A stretch of 64,000 nt of DNA from positions 1 to 64,000 of the forward strand of contig JADHVS010000001.1 of assembly GCA_016783865.1 (NCBI GenBank), read 5' to 3'. Within the stretch, counting starts at the first letter, position 1; the number at the start of each line of letters is the position of its first letter. Both the position numbers and the translations under genes were made by a program. The notes below the pieces were generated by a model, which was not told where the DNA came from, did no database searches, and saw nothing but the letters and a program-made list of their open reading frames with translations. This document shows, piece after piece, positions 9,570-18,156 of the stretch. This DNA comes from Bacteroidales bacterium. Its GTDB lineage: Bacteria > Bacteroidota > Bacteroidia > Bacteroidales > SM23-62.

Positions 9570-9735
9570 GCTGTTCGGGTTATATAAAAGAATATCTTAC
9601 TGCAAAATAAATAGATTTTAAACAAATTGCCATTAAAAGGATAAAATAACTGAATCTCAAGTCGTGTTACCTAATAAATGCACCCTTCAAAAGCCATTAT
9701 AATCCGGTAATCAAAATCTAAAATTTGAACAATAA

Positions 9736-9767
9736 TTTTGACATTATCTCAAGTTAATGTACATTTG
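9736..9767 (+). promoter_or_regulatory. Bacteroidota-type promoter of tRNA(fMet)
   Basis: TTTTG at 9736-9740 and TACATTTG at 9760-9767 are separated by 19 nt, an exact match to the Bacteroidota sigma-70 consensus (TTTG, about 19 nt, TAnnTTTG). Transcription would begin near 9774, 15 nt before the mature tRNA. Confidence 0.85.
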
Positions 9768-9788
9768 CAAACACTTTTTCAATAATAG

Positions 9789-9860
<72 letters not shown>

Positions 9861-9863
9861 CTA

Positions 9864-9903
9864 AGGAAAAACCTTCTGAATGATAGCTCGGAGGGTTTTT
9901 TTT
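9864..9903 (+). terminator. Terminator-like hairpin after tRNA(fMet)
   Basis: An imperfect stem, aaaaaccttc pairing with ggagggtttttt across about 14 nt, ends in eight T. Its pattern (tail, hairpin, T-run) recurs after every downstream copy of the tRNA 3' end. Confidence 0.7.
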
Positions 9904-9917
9904 ATTGGAGCGTCCCA

Positions 9918-10007
9918 GGAATAAAGTTTCAGCGAAAGTGTAAATTACCCCTAAAACCGGGCCTCTCAAAATTAGAGGTTTCACTATTTGTTTTTTAACT
10001 TTATTCC
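9918..10007. repeat. Long imperfect palindrome next to the tRNA gene
   Basis: The arms ggaataaagtt (9918-9928) and aactttattcc (9997-10007) are perfect inverted copies and enclose a smaller hairpin (cctct-caaaat-tagagg region, about 9962-9978). The left arm with its continuation (ccaggaataaagtttcagcg) resembles ccagaataaagttttagaga at about 16459-16478, after another tRNA-tail copy, which suggests a shared element end. Confidence 0.6.
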
Positions 10008-10091
10008 CCAAAATTGGACTGAATATATTAAAAGAGTCAGTTAAAGCGGGGCCATATATTGCACTAAAGACTTGGGGTGAATCATTGTATT

Positions 10092-12734
10092 ATGAAAGCT
10101 ATAAGATTAAATTTCAAGATATTATTAGCTCTAACTTTATTACTTGGGCAATTTGTACAAGCTCAGGATGTATCCCAATATGGAACTCCGTTTACGGGTG
10201 TTCCGGATCCCGGTGATGCAGTAATTTATCAGGTAAATATGCGAAGCTTTAGTCCCACTCGTGATTTTCATGGAGTGATATCCCGACTTGATTACATCAG
10301 GGACCTTGGTGTGAATGTGATTTATCTTTTACCAATCCATCCGGTAGGAACAGTGAATGCATTTAATTCTCCATACTGTGTAAAGGATTATATGGCAGTA
10401 AATCCTGAATTCGGGTCCCTGGCCGATTTACAGACTCTCATTGAAGAGGCTCATAACAGGGGAATGGCAGTTATGCTCGATTGGGTGGCAAATCATACTT
10501 CATGGGATAATGCGTGGATTAGTAGTCATAAAGATTGGTATAAACAAGATGCATCAGGGAACATTGTAAGTCCTTCCCTCGGATGGACTGACGTTGCCCA
10601 GTTGAATTTTGCCAATGATGATATGCGAGATGCAATGATTAGTGCAATGAAGTATTGGGTGTATACATCAAATTGTGACGGTTTTCGCTGTGATTATTCT
10701 GACGGTCCACCGGCAGATTTCTGGAAGCAGGCTATTGATTCACTTAGAAATATCAAAACTCACAAACTCTTATTGCTGGCAGAAGGTGCACGAAGTGACC
10801 ATTTTGCATCAGGGTTCAATTACACTTTCGGTTTCAGATTCTATGAACAGTTAAAGGCAATTTATAGTAATAATGAAACAGTGGAGGGAATTGATAATAT
10901 AATCACCTCTGAATATAACGATGCCTCTGAATCAAACAGGGTTGTACACTATACTACGAATCACGATGTGAATAGTAATGGGACACCCTTGGATTGGTTT
11001 GGCGAAAAATCCGGATCCATGGCTGCATTTTTGGTAGCTGCATATATGAAAGGTGTTCCTTTTATATATAATGGGCAAGAGGTGGGATACCCCGATCCAT
11101 TATATTTCCTGACCACCAATTCATTGATTGATTGGAACCTGAATCCTGCCATGGTGGCTGAATATTCAAGGATAATTGAATTTTATAACAGCAGCAATGC
11201 TTTAAGAAAAGGAGTTTTGACGTCCTATAATACAGCCGATGTTTGTGCTTTTAAAAGGGTGTATGAAAATGATACTGTTTTTGTTGTTGCAAACCTAAGG
11301 AATGTAAATAAATCATATACCTTCCCAACGGGAATTGCATATCAAAAAAAGTACGATGCATTTTCAAACGAAGCTATAGATTTAGGATCAGGTATTTCAT
11401 TGTCAGCCTATGAATACAGGGTATTTGCGGATAGTGGTGCGGTAATACCTGTTACAGGTCTTACCGTAAGTTCAGAAAATGAAACTGTTGACCCGGAAGG
11501 TACAATACAATTATATGCAATACCGGCTCCTGTAAATGCAACTTATAAGAGTATCTTATGGTCATCAACCGACACCACTGTTGCTTCTGTTAGTTCAACA
11601 GGGTTGGTTACCGGAATTTCACCCGGAACAACATTGATTATTGGGAAAAATGCCAATCAATCATTTGCTGATACCTGTATGGTAACTGTTACCGGTATTG
11701 CAGTTACAGGTGTGACAATAAGCAAAATTGCGGAATCAATCCCCGCAAATAGTACATCGCAGCTTTCAGCTGATGTTATTCCTGATGATGCATCATACAA
11801 AATTGTAACATGGGAATCGAGCAATCCCGACATAGCTACAGTGAGTTCAACAGGACTTGTTCGTGGGATTTCGCCCGGAGATGCATTAATCATTGTCAAA
11901 ACTGTGAACAATAGCAAAAAAGATACCTGTGAACTTACTGTTACAGGCACTGCTGTTTCAGGAATAGTTTTTAATCAGGAACAAGACACAGTTACTGGTG
12001 GGTATACTTTGCAATTAGGTTATACCATCATGCCCGATGAGGCAACAAATAAAACCGTTTTCTGGAGTTCCAGCAATACAGCTATTGCTACTGTAGATGA
12101 GTCCGGAATAGTTAAAGGTATTGCCAAAGGCTCTGCTTTTATCTATGCTGAAACAGAAGATGGGAATAAAAAAGATACCTGTGAAATCTTTGTTAAACCC
12201 GGAAATGAGTTCACAGTATATTTCTCCAAACCTGCAACCTGGGCAAGTACTATTAAAATCTATTATTGGGATCCGCTGCCAGCAGGAATTCTTCCGGCAG
12301 TAAATTGGCCCGGAGTGGATATGACCCCGTCAAATGGCTGGTACAAATATACTTTCACAAACATTAGCTTTACAAATCTTATATTTAACGATCAAACGAA
12401 ACAAACGGGTAACCTTTCCCGCGACAAAAACGGCTGGTATAAAAATGACATATGGTATGATAGCAATCCGGATCTTGTAGAAATAAATGAAGAGCGAGAC
12501 AATAATTTCAGAATTTATCCTAATCCGTTGGATGGTAATTTTACTATTCTCTTAAAATCGGGTGAGCATATTGCATCTATGAAAATAGTTGATTTGCAGG
12601 GACGCATTGTTTTTGAAACGAATCTAACTGCTATGCAAACTAATTTAAACGTTTCATTATTAAGGAATTGTATTTACATTGTTTGTGTAAAAAGTAACTC
12701 ATATACACATTTTCAGAAAATATTTGTAAAATAA
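10092..12734 (+). CDS. Secreted GH13 alpha-amylase-family enzyme with Ig-like repeats, starch-binding module and T9SS signal
   Basis: An 880-residue exported enzyme acting on alpha-glucans. The start at ATG 10092 gives a clean signal peptide (to about residue 25, VQAQ); an ATG at 10077 adds five residues. The GH13 barrel (about 30-440) shows all four regions: LDWVANHTS, GFRCD with nucleophile Asp201, LLAEGA with acid/base Glu231, and TNHD with Asp292. Three bacterial Ig-like (Big_2) repeats of about 85 residues follow (about 450-710), each with WSS/WES and ATV..SG motifs. Then comes a CBM26-like starch-binding module (about 715-795) and a T9SS type A sorting domain beginning at FRIYPNPLDGNF. 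It is the first cargo after tRNA(fMet). Confidence 0.93.
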   Translation: MKAIRLNFKILLALTLLLGQFVQAQDVSQYGTPFTGVPDPGDAVIYQVNMRSFSPTRDFHGVISRLDYIRDLGVNVIYLLPIHPVGTVNAFNSPYCVKDYMAVNPEFGSLADLQTLIEEAHNRGMAVMLDWVANHTSWDNAWISSHKDWYKQDASGNIVSPSLGWTDVAQLNFANDDMRDAMISAMKYWVYTSNCDGFRCDYSDGPPADFWKQAIDSLRNIKTHKLLLLAEGARSDHFASGFNYTFGFRFYEQLKAIYSNNETVEGIDNIITSEYNDASESNRVVHYTTNHDVNSNGTPLDWFGEKSGSMAAFLVAAYMKGVPFIYNGQEVGYPDPLYFLTTNSLIDWNLNPAMVAEYSRIIEFYNSSNALRKGVLTSYNTADVCAFKRVYENDTVFVVANLRNVNKSYTFPTGIAYQKKYDAFSNEAIDLGSGISLSAYEYRVFADSGAVIPVTGLTVSSENETVDPEGTIQLYAIPAPVNATYKSILWSSTDTTVASVSSTGLVTGISPGTTLIIGKNANQSFADTCMVTVTGIAVTGVTISKIAESIPANSTSQLSADVIPDDASYKIVTWESSNPDIATVSSTGLVRGISPGDALIIVKTVNNSKKDTCELTVTGTAVSGIVFNQEQDTVTGGYTLQLGYTIMPDEATNKTVFWSSSNTAIATVDESGIVKGIAKGSAFIYAETEDGNKKDTCEIFVKPGNEFTVYFSKPATWASTIKIYYWDPLPAGILPAVNWPGVDMTPSNGWYKYTFTNISFTNLIFNDQTKQTGNLSRDKNGWYKNDIWYDSNPDLVEINEERDNNFRIYPNPLDGNFTILLKSGEHIASMKIVDLQGRIVFETNLTAMQTNLNVSLLRNCIYIVCVKSNSYTHFQKIFVK

Positions 12735-12775
12735 TCTGTTGGGTTAAACCTCTTATGGTTAAATCCCCTCCGGAT

Positions 12776-12823
12776 TAATAATACTTGCTATATCTTTCAC
12801 TAATTCCAAGTTAGATATTTCAT
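12776..12823. repeat. Element-end repeat, copy A (left part)
   Basis: The sequence tttcactaattccaagttag (12795-12814) and its flanks match the stretches directly before the tRNA-tail copies at 15390, 16366 and 18725. Here the match stops after gatatttcat; the tRNA-like tail resumes only at 13195. On the minus strand it reads EISNLELVKDIASII. Confidence 0.75.
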
Positions 12824-12825
12824 TT

Positions 12826-13077
12826 ATGTACGAATACGGAACTATTGAAATTTCGGGTGAAGACAACACGGCGAGCATGGCCTCCTGGTCAACAGTCTTA
12901 ACAGAAGCGGTATTGAAAGATGGTACCAACATTACCACTTTCAATTTCACAAAAGGTTCAGATGACTGGGATCCAATACCGGAATTGATTGCCAATGATG
13001 CTGAAAACAGAGTTCCTCAATTTCTGAAGGAATCGTTAGTCCAGGTTTATGCGTATGGAAACAGTATATTTGTTTGA
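12826..13077 (+). CDS. Unrecognised small ORF (83 aa), possibly a remnant
   Basis: An open frame beginning MYEYGTIEISGEDNTA and ending AYGNSIFV. Its composition is protein-like, but no family was recognised, no signal peptide or promoter is seen, and it lies in a 371-bp insert between the two halves of repeat copy A. The stop codon coincides with the start of a dispersed repeat (TTTGACTC), so the original 3' end may be lost. A minus-strand frame of similar length overlaps it. It is listed because it is the only candidate gene in this gap. Confidence 0.25.
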   Translation: MYEYGTIEISGEDNTASMASWSTVLTEAVLKDGTNITTFNFTKGSDDWDPIPELIANDAENRVPQFLKESLVQVYAYGNSIFV

Positions 13078-13147
13078 CTCTCCTCGCAGCAAGCTACGGG
13101 GAAACGAGTTTCTGAGTTCGGCGAAGCCAATGCGCTCGCAGGATTCA
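13074..13147 (+). repeat. Dispersed two-hairpin repeat, shortened copy
   Basis: Begins ttgactctcctcgcagcaag and ends aatgcgctcgcaggattca, as in the full copies, but the middle (first hairpin arm to second hairpin, with the ATCGATCC spacer) is deleted. It keeps the optional segment acgagtttctgagttcggcg (13104-13123). Confidence 0.9.
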
Positions 13148-13190
13148 ATAAAATCAGGAACTCCAGAGATTACTCATAGAAATCATTTGT

Positions 13191-13258
13191 TCGGTATTTC
13201 ATCAAATCCCGCTACATGAACAGACCTCTCACCTTCTTCGGTTGGGAGTCTTTTTTTT
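13191..13258 (+). terminator. tRNA-tail copy A with terminator hairpin
   Basis: ggtatttcatcaaatcccgctac (13193 onward) is a degenerate form of the tRNA 3' end with its flank. It is followed by gacctctcacc-ttctt-cggttgggagtc and eight T, a terminator nearly identical to those at 18745 and 21259. Confidence 0.75.
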
Positions 13259-13273
13259 ATGTTCTTCACATAA

Positions 13274-14932
13274 TTACTCTCCTCTGTATTCAAACCATTC
13301 AAAAGTCGCTGTTCCTTTACTTGAAATCCCATTACTGGTGGCGTACATGCCTGCAAATGGCCCGTTAAAACCTTCAGCAACTTCATGCGAAATAACGTTC
13401 ATATCCTGAGTATCTCCAATTGGTTGCATAGCTGTTTCCGAAGTACCATAGCTAAAGTTAAGTGCCCGTCCATTAGCTCTAGCAGTTAACAATACATTAT
13501 CATGCGTGTATTTTACCCTTGCCACCTCGGTTTTTTCGCCTTTTAAGGTTTTAACTAAAACCAGTTCATTTCTCTGTTTTAAAAACTGATAATGACAAGT
13601 GCTTCTGCGGTACAATATCATTCCTGCCTGTTCATTCTCTTTTATGCTACTGAAGTTCATTCTCACTGTTGCCGAAAATTGGTGATGTTCAATTCTTCGT
13701 GCAATCAATGAAGGATTTACAAGACTATCTAATACTTCCTCGCGAAGTTCAATTGTTAAATTGCCATCTTTAAGCTCATACCATTTTTCATATGGAGTTC
13801 TCAGAAAATTCCACTCAAGATCTAATTCCGCACTATTAAACTCATCTTTTGCAGGCTTTTCTTCAAAGGGAGCCCATGGTAAATTCGGCCTTTCCTGTTC
13901 AAGTTGAATTATTCCAATTCCTGGATTAAACACCGGGGTTTGGCCCTCAAATTTCACTGGTGTTAAAAAAGTTTCTCTTGCCAGAAGAGTATATCCATCG
14001 ACAAATCGTTTGCCAAGCATAACTGCCCACCAGTCTCCATGTTGGGTTTGTATTAAATCGGCATGTCCAATGGAATGAATGGGGTAATCCCTTCCAAGAT
14101 GCCTGTGGGTAAATACCGGATTTACCATATCGGCTACATATGGCCCCCATAAAGAATCACTATGGTGAACTGTTGTGGCATGATTAAAACCCGTTCCACC
14201 CTCAGCGATCATCAGCATATATTTTCCATTTATTTTATAGAGGTGAGGTCCCTCAGCCCATACTGCATTGTTTGCGTGCCCATAGGTTAATTGAATCCTT
14301 TCACCAACCAGTTTTTCCTGCTCAAGATCAAGTTCCTGTAACCAGGCTCCCTGTTGATCCGGCCATTCGCGTTCTTCACCTAAGAAACCATGCCCCACAT
14401 AATAACATTTACCATCATCATCCCACATTAGCGAAGGATCAATGCCAGGCGAGTTAAGCCAAACTGGATCGGACCATGGCCCTGCAGGATCTGTTGCTGT
14501 GAGGTAAAAATTCCCTCCACATTGAACACATGTTGTAATCAAATAATAAACGCCTTCATGGTGGCGGATGGTGACTGCAAAAATCCCCATAAAATCGCCT
14601 AAACCTTCTTGTAATTCAACCTGATCAGGACGTGTTATACCATAACCTATCAATTCCCAGTTCACCAAATCTTTGCTGTGATGAACAGGAATACCCGGAA
14701 ACCACTCAAAGGTGGAATTAACAAGGTAATAATCATCTCCAACCCTGCAAATGGAAGGATCAGGATGGTATCCTGGTAGTATAGGATTTTGGAAAGTTTC
14801 CTGGGTATAACCGGAAGTAGCTAATAAAAGTATAAAGAAAGCAATTAAACCATTTTCCAACCTGGCTTTTGACTTGATATTTAATCTTTTTTTTTTGATT
14901 ATAGAATCAGATGAAAATTGATTTTTACTCAT
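13274..14932 (-). CDS. GH43-family glycosidase (beta-xylosidase/arabinofuranosidase type)
   Basis: A 552-residue secreted enzyme. After a long basic N-terminal region and membrane segment (to about residue 43, signal peptide ending near GYTQ) comes the five-bladed propeller of GH43 (about 47-345). The catalytic base is Asp58 in GYHPDPSIC, the pKa-modulating Asp lies in IDPSLMWDDDG, and the general acid Glu in WAEGPHLYK. The C-terminal 190 residues form the concanavalin-like domain typical of GH43 beta-xylosidases. The substrate is probably xylan or arabinoxylan oligosaccharides. The gene faces the opposite way to the GH13 gene and lies alone between two tRNA-tail copies, so it seems to be independent cargo. 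Confidence 0.92.
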   Translation of the reverse strand: MSKNQFSSDSIIKKKRLNIKSKARLENGLIAFFILLLATSGYTQETFQNPILPGYHPDPSICRVGDDYYLVNSTFEWFPGIPVHHSKDLVNWELIGYGITRPDQVELQEGLGDFMGIFAVTIRHHEGVYYLITTCVQCGGNFYLTATDPAGPWSDPVWLNSPGIDPSLMWDDDGKCYYVGHGFLGEEREWPDQQGAWLQELDLEQEKLVGERIQLTYGHANNAVWAEGPHLYKINGKYMLMIAEGGTGFNHATTVHHSDSLWGPYVADMVNPVFTHRHLGRDYPIHSIGHADLIQTQHGDWWAVMLGKRFVDGYTLLARETFLTPVKFEGQTPVFNPGIGIIQLEQERPNLPWAPFEEKPAKDEFNSAELDLEWNFLRTPYEKWYELKDGNLTIELREEVLDSLVNPSLIARRIEHHQFSATVRMNFSSIKENEQAGMILYRRSTCHYQFLKQRNELVLVKTLKGEKTEVARVKYTHDNVLLTARANGRALNFSYGTSETAMQPIGDTQDMNVISHEVAEGFNGPFAGMYATSNGISSKGTATFEWFEYRGE

Positions 14933-15026
14933 AATTAATATACTTATTCTTAACCAGTTAAACTATTATTTTTTACCTATAAAACCTACTTTATTAATTG
15001 ATATATACCTATTTTTTACACTGGGT

Positions 15027-15215
15027 TTATCCAATAAAAAATTGAAGATTAAAAATAACATTATGGGTGAGATCACTTATCTCTGCAATATCACCATGCT
15101 CATCAGTACCCGCCCATACAGCTCCTGCTTCCTTATAATTTAGGAAAGTAACATACTCTTTACCAGATCTATTCTCTTGCAAGAACTTATTTGTATTCTC
15201 TACGATTGGTTTCAT
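15027..15215 (-). CDS. Small hypothetical protein (62 aa)
   Basis: A short frame starting MKPIVENTNKFLQENR, with YKEAGAVWAGTDEHGDI in the middle. The sequence is protein-like and without low complexity, but no family was recognised, and the final residues (NVIFNLQFFIG) look random, so it could be a 3'-truncated gene. It lies between the GH43 gene and tRNA-tail copy B, in the same orientation as the hicB gene. Confidence 0.35.
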   Translation of the reverse strand: MKPIVENTNKFLQENRSGKEYVTFLNYKEAGAVWAGTDEHGDIAEISDLTHNVIFNLQFFIG

Positions 15216-15339
15216 ATCTATTACAAATATACTAATCTAAAAATGCTGTGGGAAGGTATGCCTCCAAGGGTAGTGTGAATTGAAACAATAAATCAGCAGT
15301 AGATGTAATTTGGATACCTGACATCTATATTACTAAGAC

Positions 15340-15407
15340 AGTCAATGACTTTGGAAATATCTTGCAACTTTTCCAGGTTAGAAATTTTGCCTGTCCCCGC
15401 TCCTACA
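15340..15407 (+). repeat. Element-end repeat and tRNA tail, copy B (first)
   Basis: gtcaatgactttggaaatat, cttttccaggttagaaattt and then cctgtccccgctcctac (15390-15406) align with copies C and D and with the 3' end of tRNA(fMet) (cctgtccccgctacta). On the minus strand the frame reads GTGKISNLEKLQDISKVID. Confidence 0.8.
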
Positions 15408-15430
15408 CTGTGGCACTTGCGAGGCTTTCA

Positions 15431-15495
15431 GGGTCGAGCAACACTGCCCCCGCTTCCAGGAAGCCTTCCGAACAGTTGTTCAGAGGGCTTTTTTT
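15431..15495 (+). terminator. Second degenerate tRNA tail of copy B with terminator
   Basis: gggtcgagcaac, then cccccgcttccaggaag and ccttccgaac, lines up with the T arm, acceptor end and following hairpin of tRNA(fMet) (ttcgagtcc, ccccgctactaaggaa, ccttctgaat). The hairpin aagccttccgaac/gttcagagggctt runs into a T tract, which overlaps the 3' end of hicB. Confidence 0.6.
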
Positions 15496-15809
15496 ATGGC
15501 TTCATTTATGTATTGATTCAATGAAATGCCCCTTAGTGCAGCATTGTGGGCTGCCATTTTATGAAGTTCCGGTGTTAAACGGATATTAAGGTTCCCTCTG
15601 TAGGATTTTTCCAGCGGAAGATTATTGTTTTTACAATCCTTGATATGCTCATCAACCATATACTTAAAACCCTCTTCAAGTTGATCTACAGTTTCCCCTT
15701 CGAAGGTTATTAAATCATTTATTCCTTCAATTTTTCCATAAAACACTCTGTCTTCCGATGCGAAGTGAACCGAACCTATAAAACCCTTATATGTAATTGC
15801 ATTTTTCAT
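15480..15809 (-). CDS. hicB: HicB-family antitoxin
   Basis: A 109-residue protein with the degenerate RNase H-like HicB fold in the N-terminal half (FYGKIEGINDLITFEGETVD, then EEGFKYMVDEHIKDCKNN) and a ribbon-helix-helix/arc-type DNA-binding C-terminus (GNLNIRLTPELHKMAAHN). In this family HicB neutralises the HicA mRNA interferase and represses the operon. Its start overlaps the stop of the upstream hicA remnant (ATGA), the classic hicA-hicB arrangement. Because hicA has lost its 5' end to a repeat, this antitoxin may be an orphan, and the operon's natural promoter is probably gone. Confidence 0.9.
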   Translation of the reverse strand: MKNAITYKGFIGSVHFASEDRVFYGKIEGINDLITFEGETVDQLEEGFKYMVDEHIKDCKNNNLPLEKSYRGNLNIRLTPELHKMAAHNAALRGISLNQYINEAIKKAL

Positions 15810-15990
15810 AATAACCCATTTGATTTCAATTCATTAATTACCAAATCAATTTGATATTTCTTCAATATATTTCCAGGATGCGGTTTATGAAGTTTTATAT
15901 TGTGCTTTAACTTCTCATTGAAAAATACAACTCGTGAACCTGATCCTTGTAATTCTTTATAATCAAAGCCACTCAATAACCTTTTTAATT
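15806..15990 (-). pseudogene. hicA: HicA toxin gene, 5'-truncated by a dispersed repeat
   Basis: The frame reads LKRLLSGFDYKEL, GSGSRVVFFNEKLK, LHKPHPGNILKKYQ, then IDLVINELKSNGLL and stop. This is most of the HicA fold, a double-stranded-RNA-binding-like mRNA interferase. Going upstream the frame enters the dispersed repeat at about 15990 and meets a TGA codon without any ATG, GTG or TTG, so the first few residues and the start are missing. The stop codon overlaps the hicB start by four bases. The usual SxHH-type catalytic histidine of canonical HicA is not in the expected place (GSGSR), as in some HicA subfamilies. Expression of an active toxin is unlikely. Confidence 0.85.
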
Positions 15991-16124
15991 GACTCTCCTC
16001 GCAGCAAGCTGCGAGGAATCATCGATCCTTTATATAAATTTTTAATTGCGCTCGCTAACCCCGCAGCAAGCTACGGGGAAACGAGTTTCTGAGTTCGGCG
16101 AAGCCAATGCGCTCGCAGGATTCA
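15989..16124 (+). repeat. Dispersed two-hairpin repeat, full-length copy
   Basis: This 136-bp copy has every segment: perfect hairpin cctcgcagc-aa-gctgcgagg, spacer with atcgatcctttatataaatt, cgcgctcgct-like gcgctcgctaa, second hairpin ccccgcagc-aa-gctacgggg (one mismatch), the optional segment acgagtttctgagttcggcg, and the tail aatgcgctcgcaggattca. It replaces the 5' end of hicA. Confidence 0.92.
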
Positions 16125-16315
16125 CTGTAAGCAAAATCCTCAGGCCGTTCCAAAAATCTGGATGTCAGTTTTTCAAACTTTGTCATTCAATTAAAATTTG
16201 TACTACAAAAATACAAAATGAATCATACAAATGCAACTAATATATAGTGGCGCATCTTCGTTGTAATCTACTTCCAGGTAAAATAATACATGTATCTACT
16301 CCATATAGCCCACAT

Positions 16316-16381
16316 ATTCAATTACTTTAAGAATATCCTTCACTAATTCCAAGTTATATATTTCGCCTGTCCCCGCTACTA
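16316..16381 (+). repeat. Element-end repeat and tRNA tail, copy C
   Basis: ttcaattactttaagaatat, ccttcactaattccaagtta, tatatttcg and then cctgtccccgctactac (16366-16382), the last being a perfect copy of the end of tRNA(fMet). On the minus strand it reads VAGTGEIYNLELVKDILKVI. The interval 16125-16570 holds no gene besides this. Confidence 0.85.
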
Positions 16382-16390
16382 CGCTGACTG

Positions 16391-16430
16391 ACAAACCCTT
16401 GTGATTCATTGAATTGCAGGGTTTTTGTTT
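16391..16430 (+). terminator. Terminator-like hairpin after copy C
   Basis: acaaaccctt and gcagggtttttgt pair around a 20-nt loop and end in a T-rich run, in the same position relative to the tRNA tail as in the other copies. Confidence 0.6.
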
Positions 16431-16570
16431 ATTAAGCTGACAGAATCATCTGTTCTGATCCAGAATAAAGTTTTAGAGATAGTTTCTTATCTTTCACCAT
16501 GAAATGAAAGGTAAATATCAAATCCTTAAATCTATATTAAAAGAGATACAGGCAACTAAAAACACTGAAA

Positions 16571-18151
16571 ATGATAAATGAAGAAAGAATCAAAAGACTA
16601 CCCGACTGGATAAAAAGAGCAACACGATTCTTAACGAAAATAAAAGTGCCGGGAAAAATAGTGTACATCCTTATCTCTCTGGTTGCTACAATTTGGTTTC
16701 TGATCCGGGTAATTCCAAAACCTTCAAGGGCATTGTATCCATGCATGCAGGTTGCTGCACCAATAATGTCGAGCCTCGTTATTTGGGTTTTAGCATTGGC
16801 AGGGGCCACTTTTTCATTTAAAAAAGCCAGAGCTAAATTAATCGAATCGAAATATCTCGCTGCCGGTCTGTTTTTAATTTTAGGAATTGGGGCTTCATCG
16901 GTATTTATGGTAAGATCGGCCAAAGAGTCAAGGGCCGATGGTCTTGAAATCTGGTACAAGCCAAATATCCCGCTTGGAGTTGCTAAAGGAACTTTTCCCG
17001 GAAGGGTAGCCTGGGGACACAATCCCAAAATTGCATCATGGGATGGTGTTACAGGTTTTTGGTGGGATGATGAATACAACGATCAAAAAGAAACGGATAA
17101 ACTATTATCGCAAACCCTTTTCAGCCTGACAGATAAACAAACTGAAAGAGATGCCTGGGACCTGTTATTCACCTATCACAACCAAACAAAACAAAATCGA
17201 AATCAAGGATACTCACCCGGTGAAAAAATAGCTATTAAAATAAATATGAACAATACCGATGCCCAAGAAAGCAGCAATAGAATTAATGCTAATCCGCAAC
17301 TAATTCTATCCCTGCTAAAAAGCTTGATATATGAAGGTAATGTTCCTGAGGACGAAATTACGGTTACAGATCCAAGCCGCTTCATTACCGACAATATATT
17401 CGATAAGTGCCATACAGCTTTCCCAAATGTTCATTTTGTTGATCACAATGGCGGAAACGGACGCGAAATGGCAACTTTTGTGAAAGATGGATTTGTTTAT
17501 TCTTATGATTTCGATGGAATGACCAGAGGATTGGCAACCTGCTTTGTTGAAGCTGATTATGTAATAAATATGGCCTTGATGAAAGGGCATGTTAGCCAGG
17601 GTGTAACCCTAGGTTCAAAGAACTTTTTTGGGTGTGTTGATATTGAAACAGACTGGCGTAAAAACGCGCACTGCAGCGGTTTTAGTCAGAACAGGGAAGG
17701 CAAGAGACAATACTCAGTGTATCCTGATTTTATGGGACATAAAGACCTGGGTGAAAAAACTATGCTTTTTTTAATTGACGGAATTTACAGTCATAAATTT
17801 GTTGGTGGGATCCCTGAGTTCAAATGGGCCTTAGCACCTTTCAACAATCAGTGGCCTGGCAGTTTATTCGCTTCTCAGGATGGAGTTGCCATTGAATCGG
17901 TTGTGCTTGACTTTGCCCTTGCAGAGTGGCCCGATGCGCCCGACATGATGTATAGCGATCATGCCATGGAAGAGATGGCATTGGCCAACAACCCGCCTTC
18001 GGGAACAGTTTATGATCCGGAGCGGGATGGAACAACATTAGGAAGTTTGGGCGTTACTGAACACTGGAACAATCCCATAGACAAGCAATACAGCCGAAAT
18101 ATGAAAACCGGCGAAGGCATTGAATTAGTGTATTCTTTGATCAACAAATAA
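16571..18151 (+). CDS. DUF362 domain-containing membrane-anchored protein
   Basis: A 526-residue protein. Three membrane segments near the N-terminus (about 27-47, 58-80, 95-113) are followed by a large domain with the DUF362 pattern: EKIAIKINMNN, the block EITVTDPSRFI, INMALMKGHVSQGVTLGSKN with conserved Lys and Gly residues, and DGIYSHKF. DUF362 proteins are often linked to iron-sulfur clusters or heme-enzyme surroundings, but the activity is unknown. No CxxC ferredoxin motif was found here. It is the main cargo between tRNA tails C and D and is followed by a broken SDR gene. Confidence 0.8.
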   Translation: MINEERIKRLPDWIKRATRFLTKIKVPGKIVYILISLVATIWFLIRVIPKPSRALYPCMQVAAPIMSSLVIWVLALAGATFSFKKARAKLIESKYLAAGLFLILGIGASSVFMVRSAKESRADGLEIWYKPNIPLGVAKGTFPGRVAWGHNPKIASWDGVTGFWWDDEYNDQKETDKLLSQTLFSLTDKQTERDAWDLLFTYHNQTKQNRNQGYSPGEKIAIKINMNNTDAQESSNRINANPQLILSLLKSLIYEGNVPEDEITVTDPSRFITDNIFDKCHTAFPNVHFVDHNGGNGREMATFVKDGFVYSYDFDGMTRGLATCFVEADYVINMALMKGHVSQGVTLGSKNFFGCVDIETDWRKNAHCSGFSQNREGKRQYSVYPDFMGHKDLGEKTMLFLIDGIYSHKFVGGIPEFKWALAPFNNQWPGSLFASQDGVAIESVVLDFALAEWPDAPDMMYSDHAMEEMALANNPPSGTVYDPERDGTTLGSLGVTEHWNNPIDKQYSRNMKTGEGIELVYSLINK

Positions 18152-18156
18152 TTATA

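Noticed and set aside
12759..12995. Minus-strand open frame of 78 residues in the gap after GH13
   Set aside because: Only its last 17 residues (the shared motif) are repeated elsewhere; the rest overlaps another frame and has no recognisable features, so I report only the motif.
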